Assembly: GCF_011516935.1 (NCBI RefSeq)
Contig: NZ_WOTF01000001.1
Location: forward strand, 248,001-312,000
DNA from: Acetobacter farinalis
Lineage (GTDB): Bacteria; Pseudomonadota; Alphaproteobacteria; Acetobacterales; Acetobacteraceae
Reading direction: 5' to 3'
DNA length: 64,000 bases
This document shows, one piece after another, positions 34,024 to 42,948 of this stretch (the stretch's first letter is position 1; every line of letters begins with the position of its first letter). Made by a program: the position numbers and the translations under genes. The notes beneath the pieces were generated by a model. It saw nothing but the letters and a program-made list of their open reading frames with translations, had not been told where the DNA came from and made no database searches.

Positions 34024-36294
34024 ATGGGTGTGACGACGGTGCAGGACAAGAAAAAGGGCCAGTCAGCCAGTGCCAGCGTGCCCGCCCGCAAACGCCTCCC
34101 GGCCTCAGGCCGGACCCGGAAAAAATCTTCACAGAAAAGCATGACGCTGGAGATGCCCGAGCGGTTCATCAACCGTGAACTCTCCTGGCTGGCCTTTAAC
34201 CAGCGCGTGGTGGAGGAGGCGGATAACCCGCGAAACCCCCTGCTGGAGCGCCTGCGTTTTCTGTCCATCAGCGCCAGCAATCTGGATGAGTTCTATTCCG
34301 TGCGTGTTGCGGGGCTTGTCGGGCAGGTGCGGGAAGGGCTGGTGGCGCTTTCACCCGATGGCCTGACCCCCTCCCAGCAGCTTGATGCCGTGCGTGAACG
34401 CTGCGCCCAGCTCCTGCGTGAGCAGCAGCGTATCTGGGTGGAACTGCGTGATCTTCTGGCGCAAGATGATGTGGTTCTGTGTGAGCTGCCCGATCTGGAT
34501 GAAGCGGACCGCGTCTGGCTGCATGCCTGCTTTATGGACCGCGTTTTTCCGGTGCTCACACCTCTGGCGGTTGATCCTGCACACCCGCTGCCCTTTATTC
34601 CCAATATGGGTCTGGCGCTGGGCCTGCGCCTGCTTCTGGTGGAAAACGGCGCGTTTGCGATGAACGCGCTGATTCTGCTGCCTGCGCAGGTTGAGCGGTT
34701 TATCCGCCTGCCCGCACGGGATGCGGCAGGCAGCCGGGCCATCCGCTTCATTCGGCTGGAAGATCTGATCACCCTGTGCATGGACCAGCTTTTCCCCGGC
34801 CTGATGGTGGGGGAGAGCGGGATGCTGCGGGTGGTGCGCGATACCGATGTGGAATTTGAGGATGAGGCGGAAGATCTTGTCCGGTCCTATGAAAGCGCGC
34901 TGAAGCGCCGCCGCCGTGGCGTGGTGATTCATCTGGACATGGAAAAGCGCGTGCCGACGGAACTGGCGGATGCCATTGCCTCCGGTCTGGATCTGCCGCC
35001 GGAGGAAATAGCCGTCCATTCCGGCATGATCGGGGTGGTGGACCTCAAGCAACTGATTGTGGATGACCGGCCCGATCTGCTGTTCCCGCCCTATACGCCG
35101 CGTTTTCCCGAACGGATTCTGGATTTCAACGGGGACTGTTTCGCCGCCATCCGGGCGAAGGACCTGCTGGTTCACCACCCGTTTGAAAGCTTTGATGTGG
35201 TGGTGCAGTTCCTGCGGCAGGCAGCGCTCGACCCGAATGTGATCGCTATCAAGCAAACACTCTACCGCACCTCGCGCGACTCCCCCATCGTCAAGGCGCT
35301 GATCGAGGCGGCCGAGGCGGGGAAATCCGTAACCGCCATGGTGGAACTGCGGGCACGGTTTGATGAGGAAGCCAATATCCGCCTCTCCCGCGCGCTGGAA
35401 GCCGCCGGGGTGCAGGTGGTGTTCGGCTTTGCGGACCTGAAGACCCACGCCAAGCTCAGCCTTGTGGTGCGGCGGGAGGGCACGCAGGTGCGCTCTTACG
35501 CGCATTTTGGCACGGGGAACTATCACCCCATCACAGCCCGTATTTATACGGACCTTTCCTTCTTCACCTGCAAGCCGGAACTGGCGCGGGATTCCGCCCG
35601 GCTGTTCAATTATGTAACCGGCTACGCCATGCCCGCCAGAATGGAGGCCATAGCCTTTTCCCCCATCACCACCCGCAACACGCTGCGGGAGTTGATTGAG
35701 GAGGAAATGGCTCATGTCAAAGCCGGGCGTCCGGGCACCATCTGGCTGAAAATGAACGCGCTGGTGGACCCTGACCTGATAGATTGCCTGTATCGGGCGT
35801 CCTGCGCCGGGGTGCGGATTATCGGTGTCATCCGTGGCATCTGCTGCCTGCGTCCGGGGGTGCCGGGTCTTTCGGAAAATATCCGCATCAAATCCATTGT
35901 CGGGCGCTTTCTGGAGCATTCGCGCATCTTCGCGTTTGGGAACGGCCACCGCCTGCCGTCTCGCTATGCGAAGGTCTATCTCTCCTCCGCGGACTGGATG
36001 ACACGCAATATGGACTGGCGGGTGGAGAGCATGGTGCCGGTTACCAACCCCACCGTGCATGCGCAGATGCTGGGGCAGATCATGGTCTCTAACCTCAAGG
36101 ACAATCTCCAGTCCTGGGGGCTGGAAGCCAGCGGCGCATGGCGCAGGCTCACTCCGGGCAGCCGGCCCTTCTCCGCGCATGACTGGTTCATGACATATCC
36201 CTCCCTCTCCGGGCGGGGGTCTGCCGCGCATGAAACGCCTCTTCGCGCGCCGGCGTCCCTCCCGGCCTCGAAAACCCTGATGTTTGACGACTGA
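34024..36294 (+). CDS. ppk1: Polyphosphate kinase 1
   Basis: Reversibly builds polyphosphate from ATP at the membrane. In this 756-aa protein the core starts at [22 protein letters not shown], and the two catalytic histidines are H475 (KTHAKLSLV) and H632 (LEHSRIFAF). Their separation of 157 equals that of E. coli H435/H592. [21 protein letters not shown] and [21 protein letters not shown] are typical. The first about 45 residues are a basic Ser/Lys/Arg-rich extension. ATG 34024 has AAGGGAG very close; GTG 34030 is better spaced and may be used. ppx follows after 81 nt. Confidence 0.95.
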   Translation: MGVTTVQDKKKGQSASASVPARKRLPASGRTRKKSSQKSMTLEMPERFINRELSWLAFNQRVVEEADNPRNPLLERLRFLSISASNLDEFYSVRVAGLVGQVREGLVALSPDGLTPSQQLDAVRERCAQLLREQQRIWVELRDLLAQDDVVLCELPDLDEADRVWLHACFMDRVFPVLTPLAVDPAHPLPFIPNMGLALGLRLLLVENGAFAMNALILLPAQVERFIRLPARDAAGSRAIRFIRLEDLITLCMDQLFPGLMVGESGMLRVVRDTDVEFEDEAEDLVRSYESALKRRRRGVVIHLDMEKRVPTELADAIASGLDLPPEEIAVHSGMIGVVDLKQLIVDDRPDLLFPPYTPRFPERILDFNGDCFAAIRAKDLLVHHPFESFDVVVQFLRQAALDPNVIAIKQTLYRTSRDSPIVKALIEAAEAGKSVTAMVELRARFDEEANIRLSRALEAAGVQVVFGFADLKTHAKLSLVVRREGTQVRSYAHFGTGNYHPITARIYTDLSFFTCKPELARDSARLFNYVTGYAMPARMEAIAFSPITTRNTLRELIEEEMAHVKAGRPGTIWLKMNALVDPDLIDCLYRASCAGVRIIGVIRGICCLRPGVPGLSENIRIKSIVGRFLEHSRIFAFGNGHRLPSRYAKVYLSSADWMTRNMDWRVESMVPVTNPTVHAQMLGQIMVSNLKDNLQSWGLEASGAWRRLTPGSRPFSAHDWFMTYPSLSGRGSAAHETPLRAPASLPASKTLMFDD

Positions 36295-36375
36295 GCCCAG
36301 TGGCGCGCGCGTGAAAAACCGGGATGCCGTGTTCTGGCAGGTTCTCTGTTTTCGTGAACGGTTTTCAGGAGTAGA

Positions 36376-37869
36376 GTGCCGCTCATGCAGATAGATATGC
36401 CGCGCCGCTCGGCCGTTGTTGACCTTGGTTCCAATTCTGTGCGCCTCGTGGTGTTCGAGGGCGTCTCGCGGAATCCTGTGCCGATTTTTAACGAAAAGGC
36501 CGTTCTGCGTCTGGGGCGCGGCCTGACGGCAACGGGCCGCCTGAATGAGGAAGGCGTGCAGATGGCCATGGAAGTGCTCAGCCGCTTCCACGCCATTGCC
36601 CGGGCCATGAATGCCGAGCCGTTTGAAATTCTGGCCACCGCCGCCGTGCGGGATGCGTTGAACGGGCCTGAATTTGTGGAAGCCCTGCGGCGGAACATGC
36701 CGGGGGTGCCAATCCGTATCCTGAGCGGAGAGGAAGAGGCTGATCATTCCGCCATTGGCGTCATGTGCGGCATTCCCGGCGCGCATGGTCTGGTGGCGGA
36801 TGTGGGGGGAGGCTCTCTGGAGCTGATCCGCCTTGCCGAAGATGGGCGGCATGATGCCAATACCCTGCCTCTGGGGGTCATTCGCCTGAGTGACCGCGCA
36901 AATGGAGATCTCGGCGTTGCCCGCACGCTGGCGGATGAGGATATCGGCGCGGTCAAATGGCTTTCGCAGGTCAAGGGCGGCACGCTGTATCTTGTGGGCG
37001 GAGCCTTTCGTGCGCTGGCCCGGCTGCATATCGCCCGGATGCAGTATCCGCTGAACATCGTGCATTATTATACGCTGGGTTTGGAGGAAGCGCGGGAGAT
37101 GACCGGCTGGCTCCTGCACGCGCAGCGCCGCAGTCTGGAGCGCCTGCCCGGTGCTCCCAAAAAACGTCTGGATGATGTGCCGTTCGCGGCCACCGTGCTG
37201 CGTCGGCTGCTGCGCCGGGTGCAGCCCGAGCGCGTGGTGTTCTGTGTGGATGGCCTGCGGGAGGGGTGGTACATGCTGAATGTCGCCCCGGATTGCCTGC
37301 CGCAGGACCCGATGGATGTGGTCGCCCGGGATATGTGCGCCCGGCTGGGCCGCAGCAATACGCTACCCGACGTGCTCTGCCGCTGGACGGCGGACCTGTT
37401 TTCCAAGGAAAGTGCGGCCGAGCAGCATCTGCGGCGCATTGCCTGCTTTCTTTCGGATGTGGGGAGCCACGATCACCCGGAATACCGCGCGGAGCAGACC
37501 TACTGGCGTATCCTGCGGGTGCAGGGCGTGGGGTTTGACCACGAAGCACGGGCCTGGCTCGCGCTGGCGCTGGCCGTGCGGTATGGTGCGGAGCTTAATG
37601 CCGAATTCCTCTCCACATCCCGCATGCTGCTGAGTGATGCCGCCTGGCGGCGTGCCGTGGCGCTGGGGCATGCCTTGCGTCTGGCCTATTCCCTCTCCGG
37701 CGGGACGGCTGTCCTGCTCGAGGGCACAGCCCTGCTGTGGCAGAACAAGGAACTGGTTCTGAAACTGGTCTCCTCCCGCGTGGCCGTGCGGGGGGAAACC
37801 GTGGGGCGGGGCCTGTCCCGCCTTGGGCAGGCGTTGAATGTTCCCACCCGGTTTGAGGCTGATCTGTAA
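36376..37869 (+). CDS. ppx: Exopolyphosphatase / pppGpp phosphatase
   Basis: Hydrolyses terminal phosphates from polyphosphate (and possibly pppGpp), balancing Ppk. ASKHA-fold phosphatase of 497 aa with phosphate loop VVDLGSNSVRLVVFEG, ATAAVRDALNG, the catalytic Glu region LSGEEEADHSAIGV and second loop VADVGGGSLELI. The C-terminal part is the HD-like/PPX_C region (SDVGSHDHPEYRAEQ). The start is GTG 36376, with AGGAG 4 nt upstream; ATG 36385 is in frame but too far from it. It forms the ppk-ppx pair usual in alphaproteobacteria. Confidence 0.93.
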   Translation: MPLMQIDMPRRSAVVDLGSNSVRLVVFEGVSRNPVPIFNEKAVLRLGRGLTATGRLNEEGVQMAMEVLSRFHAIARAMNAEPFEILATAAVRDALNGPEFVEALRRNMPGVPIRILSGEEEADHSAIGVMCGIPGAHGLVADVGGGSLELIRLAEDGRHDANTLPLGVIRLSDRANGDLGVARTLADEDIGAVKWLSQVKGGTLYLVGGAFRALARLHIARMQYPLNIVHYYTLGLEEAREMTGWLLHAQRRSLERLPGAPKKRLDDVPFAATVLRRLLRRVQPERVVFCVDGLREGWYMLNVAPDCLPQDPMDVVARDMCARLGRSNTLPDVLCRWTADLFSKESAAEQHLRRIACFLSDVGSHDHPEYRAEQTYWRILRVQGVGFDHEARAWLALALAVRYGAELNAEFLSTSRMLLSDAAWRRAVALGHALRLAYSLSGGTAVLLEGTALLWQNKELVLKLVSSRVAVRGETVGRGLSRLGQALNVPTRFEADL

Positions 37870-38023
37870 GCCGGGGCTTTTCCGCGCCGTTAGGTGAGCA
37901 TGGGAGCCCTGCGTAGGCGCGCCGCTGTGACAGGGCTGGACAAGCCGGGGCGTTCTGGGCACCTTAAATTTCAGTCATCTGTCCGGACAGAGGCCGCGGC
38001 ACCTGCTTCTTCAGGCAGGCATC

Positions 38024-40402
38024 ATGAGCGCTTGTTCTGTGGGAGTGGGAATTTATGAGCAGTCATTCAGGGGAAAACGTGGCGTGTCTTCTGAAGAAAT
38101 AGTCGACCCGACCGTGCAGAACGATGCCTCTGTGCGGCGTGTTCTGCTGCATCTGGTTCTGCCGTTTGGCGCTCTGATTCTGGTTGTGGGGTCCATTGCC
38201 GCCATCGGCCTGCATTCCTACCGCTCCACGCGGGCAGGGGTTGTCGCTCTGACACATGAACTTCTGGGGGCTGTGCAGCGCAATATTTCTCAGGAAGTCT
38301 CGGATTACATCATGCCGGCCGTGGCGGGGAACACCATTGCCAGCGGCATGATCGCGCATGCCCCCACTCAGGTGGTGGACCGCGTTTTCAATTCCTACGG
38401 CGCGGCCATGCTGCAAAGCGTGCCCCAGTTGCAGTCCTTTTATCTGGGGGATGAAGAAGGCCATTTCCGCCTGATTACCCGTGGGCCGGATGGCACAAAT
38501 CAGGAGCGCACCACGTTTGAGGTGCATGATGGCAAGCAGGTCTATCATCGTGAATTTTTCACGGATGATGGTGTAAAAACCGGCGAGGAATATACGGACG
38601 CCACCGGATATGACCCGCGCAAGCGCCCCTGGTATACTGATACGGAAGACCAGACGGACACGCAGTGGACACAGCCTTACCTGTTCCCGGCGTCCCGCCA
38701 GTTTGTCATGACCAGTTCCCTGCGCTTTCAGGGCGCAAACGGCCATACCTATGTTTTTGCAACCAATATTTCCCTGAATGAACTCAGCACGTTTCTTGAC
38801 CACCTGAAGGTCGGGAAAACCGGTAACGCGATTATTCTGGACAGCAAGGGGCGCGTTATTGCCGGGCGTAACATCATGCAGCAGGCGGAAGCGGCAGGAT
38901 GGGACTCTGAAAAAATGGTGCTGGACCCCAAAACGCATCCTGTTTTTGCGCGTGGGTATGATCATTACCGGGTGCGCGGCTTTGGCCCCCACAGTTTTGA
39001 GCTGAATAACAAGCGTTACGTCACCATTGCCTCTCCGCTGAAAAATTCAGCAAAAGGCTGGATCCTCCTGCTGTCCGCCCCGGAAAATGATTTTGCAAGC
39101 TTTGCCCGGCAGAGCAGCCAGCAGAGCCTTCAGTTTGCGGGCATTATCATCGTGTTCTCTCTGGTGCTGGCCGGCTTCCTTGTGCGGCAGGTGCGGCGGT
39201 CTGAACGGATGGCCCGCAAGCTGACGCAGCAGGGGATGCAGATTGCGCATGAAAGTGCCGCGGTCCAGCAGGTGGCGTCCACGCCCAGCCTGTTTGATCC
39301 CACGGCGGAACCGCTCGTGCTGACAGAGCAGCTTGCGCATGTGACGAATGCCCGGCGGGCCAGCATCTGGCGCCTGCTGTATGACGGGGCCGCCATAATC
39401 TGCGAGGATTCGTACGATCAGAAAGAGGATACGCATTCCGGCGGATTTGAAATGTCCCGCACGGAGCTTGGCGGGCTGTTCAGCAGCATTGAATCCGGTG
39501 ATGTGCTGAATGTGCCCAATGCCGCCACGGATGAACGGACAACGCAGTTTGAGCGCCTCGTCATGCGTGAACTCGGGACACACATGCTGGCCGTATACCC
39601 CATTCAGGGGCCGAAAGGCATTGTGGGGGCGGTGGTGCTGGAAGATGCGGCCATGGTGCCGCATGTGGTCTATTTTGTGAGCCTGATGGCGTCCATTGCG
39701 GGGATCAGGCTGGTTGAAACCGGTCAGGATGCCGGAGGGGCGCTCACACTGCCGGCTGATGAGGTGCCCGGGGCAATGGCCATCGCAGCCCCCCGCGCCG
39801 AACCGAGTTTTGATAACATGCTGGTGCGTGCGCCAGGCGGCGCGGTCTCATCCGGCATTTATCCCTCCGTTGCCGTGCTGGTGATCACGTTCTCGGACCC
39901 GGTGGTGGATGGAGAGACGCAGACACACGCTCTGCTGGATCTGATCAATCAGCTTGCGACGGATGTTCAGCGCATTTCCAGAGAGCGCGGGCTGTTCGCG
40001 GTGGAAGTGGCGGGCCACCGGATGATCTGCATGGCAGGCTGCACGCAGGAGGAAGACCCCACGGCCATCATCCGCGTTGCGGATGCCGCGCTGACCATGC
40101 GGGAGACGTTCATGGCGGCTCTGGCTGCGGCGGATCTGGAGCCTGTGTTCGCCATGGGGCTGGATTACGGTGCGGCTTTTGGCGGGGCTGTGGGGGAAGA
40201 GCCCAAAGTGTTCAACCTGTGGGGGCAGACAGTCTCTCTGGCGGAACTCATGGCGCAGGGTGTGACAGAAGGCGGCACCATTCAGGTGACAGACCGTGTC
40301 TATCAGGCTCTGCGTGACCGGTATCTGTTCCGTTCCCGCGGGACATTTTATGCACCGCATCTCGGCCTTGGCCGGGCGTATGTTCTGGCAGCCCGGCGAT
40401 GA
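38024..40402 (+). CDS. Membrane sensor: dCache, GAF and degenerate class III cyclase domain
   Basis: A 792-aa inner-membrane protein. TM1 is about residues 42-64, the periplasmic dCache-like domain 65-360 (DPRKRPWYTDTE, GHTYVFATNISLNELS), TM2 about 367-388, a cytosolic GAF-like domain about 425-575, then a cyclase-fold domain about 615-785. In the last, all key positions are changed: the first metal Asp is T622 (VAVLVITFSD), the second is H665 (VAGHRM where IGDA is usual), and GDTVNLAAR reads GQTVSLAEL with Q735 and S738. It should bind but not cyclise nucleotides. The stop overlaps the MlaE gene (ATGA), tying this sensor to lipid transport. The start may instead be a downstream GTG near 38081. 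Confidence 0.85.
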   Translation: MSACSVGVGIYEQSFRGKRGVSSEEIVDPTVQNDASVRRVLLHLVLPFGALILVVGSIAAIGLHSYRSTRAGVVALTHELLGAVQRNISQEVSDYIMPAVAGNTIASGMIAHAPTQVVDRVFNSYGAAMLQSVPQLQSFYLGDEEGHFRLITRGPDGTNQERTTFEVHDGKQVYHREFFTDDGVKTGEEYTDATGYDPRKRPWYTDTEDQTDTQWTQPYLFPASRQFVMTSSLRFQGANGHTYVFATNISLNELSTFLDHLKVGKTGNAIILDSKGRVIAGRNIMQQAEAAGWDSEKMVLDPKTHPVFARGYDHYRVRGFGPHSFELNNKRYVTIASPLKNSAKGWILLLSAPENDFASFARQSSQQSLQFAGIIIVFSLVLAGFLVRQVRRSERMARKLTQQGMQIAHESAAVQQVASTPSLFDPTAEPLVLTEQLAHVTNARRASIWRLLYDGAAIICEDSYDQKEDTHSGGFEMSRTELGGLFSSIESGDVLNVPNAATDERTTQFERLVMRELGTHMLAVYPIQGPKGIVGAVVLEDAAMVPHVVYFVSLMASIAGIRLVETGQDAGGALTLPADEVPGAMAIAAPRAEPSFDNMLVRAPGGAVSSGIYPSVAVLVITFSDPVVDGETQTHALLDLINQLATDVQRISRERGLFAVEVAGHRMICMAGCTQEEDPTAIIRVADAALTMRETFMAALAAADLEPVFAMGLDYGAAFGGAVGEEPKVFNLWGQTVSLAELMAQGVTEGGTIQVTDRVYQALRDRYLFRSRGTFYAPHLGLGRAYVLAARR

Positions 40403-41292
40403 GTGGTACGAACGAACCGCGTGAGCCCGGAGGGGAGCTTGATCCCATTCTGGCGGCTGATGCCGCCAGCCACCCGCATCACGGGCAGAAATTTGCGCTG
40501 CGTCTGTGGGTGTACGAAAAACTTGGCCTGGTGGGGCGGCTGACACGCAGGCAGATCCGCTTTTTCCTCATCATGCTCGGGGCAAGCTGGGGCGTTATTT
40601 TTGAAAGCTTCCGCACGCATTCCTGGCGACGGACAGTCCGGTTCGAATTCGGGGCCACGCTGAACAGTGTTGTGGGCGGCGGGATGGTGGCCACCCTGTT
40701 CGCCGGCACGCTGACAGGCGTGGCGGCTGTCTCCCAAACCATTTACTGGCTGGGTCTGGCGGGCATGACCAAAATGACGGGCACCATTCTGGTGGACGTC
40801 GTTATTCGGGAAATTGCCCCCATTCTGGTCGGTATGCTGCTGCTGGGGCGGAATGGCATGCTCTCCGTCACGGAGCTCGGACTGCTGACCACGGGGGGAG
40901 AAATCCGCTCCATGCAGGCGCAGGGGCTGGACCCGTTCCTGCTGCTGGTCATGCCGCGTACGCTGGCGTTTACGGTCGGCGGGTTTACGCTGGGCATCCT
41001 GTTCTCCTTCGCGGCCTTGCTCACCGGCTATGTGATCAGCCGGATTTCCGGCGTGGTGACCAACCCTGTCTGGACGTTTTTTTATGATGTGATTACCGCC
41101 ATGTCCCGCGCGGATTATCTGGTGATCCCTCTTAAATTCATCGCGGTCGGGTTTGTCGTGGGGTTGGGTGGCTGCCTGACCGGGCTGACCGCAACCAACG
41201 AAGACAACCTTCGCACACTCCTGCCGCGCGGCTTCTCCCGTGGTATGCTGATTGTCATGGCTGTCAGCGTTCTGTTCAGTCTGGACCTGTAA
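40399..41292 (+). CDS. mlaE: MlaE-family ABC transporter permease
   Basis: Inner-membrane permease of an MCE-type phospholipid transport system, 297 aa. After a polar N-terminus and the amphipathic region (GRLTRRQIRFFLIMLGASWG) come about five hydrophobic segments: VVGGGMVATLFAGTLTGVAA, VVIREIAPILVGMLLLG, FTVGGFTLGILFSFAALLTGY, and FIAVGFVVGLGGCLTGL with a final LIVMAVSVLFSLDL. REIAPILVGMLLLGR with a following glutamate segment (TELGLLTTGGEIRSMQAQGLDP) is the signature coupling region. It overlaps the sensor gene upstream and is 4 nt from the ATPase-like gene. No MlaB (STAS) gene is present. Confidence 0.92.
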   Translation: MSGTNEPREPGGELDPILAADAASHPHHGQKFALRLWVYEKLGLVGRLTRRQIRFFLIMLGASWGVIFESFRTHSWRRTVRFEFGATLNSVVGGGMVATLFAGTLTGVAAVSQTIYWLGLAGMTKMTGTILVDVVIREIAPILVGMLLLGRNGMLSVTELGLLTTGGEIRSMQAQGLDPFLLLVMPRTLAFTVGGFTLGILFSFAALLTGYVISRISGVVTNPVWTFFYDVITAMSRADYLVIPLKFIAVGFVVGLGGCLTGLTATNEDNLRTLLPRGFSRGMLIVMAVSVLFSLDL

Positions 41293-41296
41293 AGCC

Positions 41297-41998
41297 ATGG
41301 AGACACGCACCGTCGGGCCATTGCTGGAACTGAACAAGGCTGTGCCCTCCTTTGAAGAAAGCGGCCTGCCGCCTTTGCCGTTCAGCATGAAGCTGATGCC
41401 GGGGGACTGCGTGGTGGTGGAGGCGCGTTCCGCCTCTCGCGCCACCATGTTTGCGGATCTGTGCTGCGGGCTGGTGCCGCTGGAAGAGGGCGCGGTAAAA
41501 TTCATGGGGCTGGACTGGGCTGAACTGCATGACAGGGAACTGAACGCTCTGCGCGGGCGCATTGGCCGTATGACCCGCAGGCCAAGCTGGCCGGAGTTCC
41601 TGAACACGCACCTTGCCATCACGCTCCAGCAACTGCACCATACCAACCGCCCGCTGGACGAGGTGGTGGCGGAAGCCGCCCGGCTGGGAGAACTGTTCGG
41701 CCTTCCGGGCCTGCCGGTGCTGCCCCCCAGCAGGCTTTCCGATGTAGACCTGCTGCGGGCAGGGTGTGTACGGGCATTTATGGGGCGCCCCCGGCTGCTG
41801 CTTCTGGAAGACCCGCTGGAAGCAAGCCCTGTGGACCTGCTCAATCCGTTTCTGAGTGCGATAACGGAGGCGCGGGACAGGGGAGCCGGTGTGATCTGGC
41901 TGGTGCGTGGCAATGCCGTATGGCAGGGCTACCGGCAGGGGATTACAAGTTTATGGCGCCTGGCTGATGACGGGCTTGTAGAAGTACGGACAGCATAA
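41297..41998 (+). CDS. ABC-ATPase-like subunit (MlaF position) lacking nucleotide-binding motifs
   Basis: By position and length (233 aa) this is the MlaF-type subunit, and the framework aligns well: LMPGDCVVVEA...ATMFADLCCGLVPLEEGAVKFMGLDWAEL...LRGRIGRM. Every catalytic element is altered, though. Walker A GxxGxGKST reads ARSASRAT with Lys replaced by R48 and Ser by A49; the Q-loop Gln is Arg; LSGGQ reads LSDVD; Walker B DE is inverted to E171-D172; the H-switch stretch reads VIWLVRGN. The frame is intact and its stop overlaps the MCE gene, so it is expressed and probably structural. ATP binding is unlikely on sequence grounds. Confidence 0.85.
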   Translation: METRTVGPLLELNKAVPSFEESGLPPLPFSMKLMPGDCVVVEARSASRATMFADLCCGLVPLEEGAVKFMGLDWAELHDRELNALRGRIGRMTRRPSWPEFLNTHLAITLQQLHHTNRPLDEVVAEAARLGELFGLPGLPVLPPSRLSDVDLLRAGCVRAFMGRPRLLLLEDPLEASPVDLLNPFLSAITEARDRGAGVIWLVRGNAVWQGYRQGITSLWRLADDGLVEVRTA

Positions 41999-42948
41999 TG
42001 TTCCAGATCCGCTTACGACAGAAGATCAAACCGCTTATTTCCCTGCGCTATGCGGATGAATGGGTCGGGTTCCTCGTACTGCTCAGCGTGGTGCTGTTTG
42101 CCGGTGCCGTGGTGGAGGCCGGTGTGCTGCGTGACTGGCTGACACCGCCTGCGCGCCTGCATGTCACACTGCCTGCCTCCGGCGTGGGCGGGCTGACCGT
42201 GGGGAGTGATGTGCAGTTGCTCGGCACCCATGCTGGCTCTGTTCGTGCGGTCAAACTCAACCCCTCGGGCGAGATGTATGCGCTGGTGGATCTGGACCCG
42301 CAGGCCAAACCCTTCATCCGGCGGGACAGCACGGCCATTATCCGCAAGCAGTTTATTGTCACCGGCTCCTCCTATCTGGAGCTGAGCCGTGGGCATGGTG
42401 ATGCCATGGACTGGAGCTATGCGGTGCTCAACGCCACACCGGCCCCCAATCCGGCGGATCAGATTACCGCCACGCTGAATGATATTCAGGACCAGATCAT
42501 GCCGGCCATTGCCAGCGCCCGACATATGATGGCGGAACTGGATGCCACCATGACAGATATGCATGCGGGCAAGGGCACGGTGGGGCAACTGCTGACCAAT
42601 GATGAACTGCTCAAACAGGCGCAAGCGGCGGTTGTTTCACTGAACACCGTGATTGATCGCCTCAAGCCGATTGAGCAGCAGGTATCCGGCATCATGACCA
42701 AAACGGATGGCACGATGAGCAATCTGCGCGCGTCCACGCATGATCTGAAAGGGGCGACACCCCATCTGCCAGCCATTGCCGCCAGTGTGGAAGCCAGCAC
42801 GGCCGATCTGCCAGCACTGCTCGCACAGGCCCAGACCACGCTGTATGGGCTGGAAAAACTGACGGAACAGTTACGCGGCATGTGGCTGCTGGGGGGGAAG
42901 AAAACAACACACGAGAACCTTCTGGCCCCCCGGCAGGTGCGGCCATGA
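41998..42948 (+). CDS. mlaD: MCE-domain protein (MlaD-like)
   Basis: Periplasmic lipid-binding ring subunit anchored in the inner membrane, 316 aa. One N-terminal membrane helix (VGFLVLLSVVLFAGAVVEAGV, about 23-43) leads to the MCE domain at about 50-135: GVGGLTVGSDVQLLGTHAGSVRAV, STAIIRKQFIVTGSSYLELS. A helical Ala/Gln/Thr-rich C-terminal half (about 160-300) with heptad-like spacing suggests a coiled-coil tunnel extension, longer than E. coli MlaD (183 aa). ATG overlaps the TAA of the ATPase-like gene (TAATG), and its stop overlaps the lipoprotein gene. Confidence 0.9.
   Translation: MFQIRLRQKIKPLISLRYADEWVGFLVLLSVVLFAGAVVEAGVLRDWLTPPARLHVTLPASGVGGLTVGSDVQLLGTHAGSVRAVKLNPSGEMYALVDLDPQAKPFIRRDSTAIIRKQFIVTGSSYLELSRGHGDAMDWSYAVLNATPAPNPADQITATLNDIQDQIMPAIASARHMMAELDATMTDMHAGKGTVGQLLTNDELLKQAQAAVVSLNTVIDRLKPIEQQVSGIMTKTDGTMSNLRASTHDLKGATPHLPAIAASVEASTADLPALLAQAQTTLYGLEKLTEQLRGMWLLGGKKTTHENLLAPRQVRP

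Noticed and set aside
37363-37962. Minus-strand frame opposite the ppx 3' end
   Set aside because: Antisense to conserved ppx sequence, no independent support.
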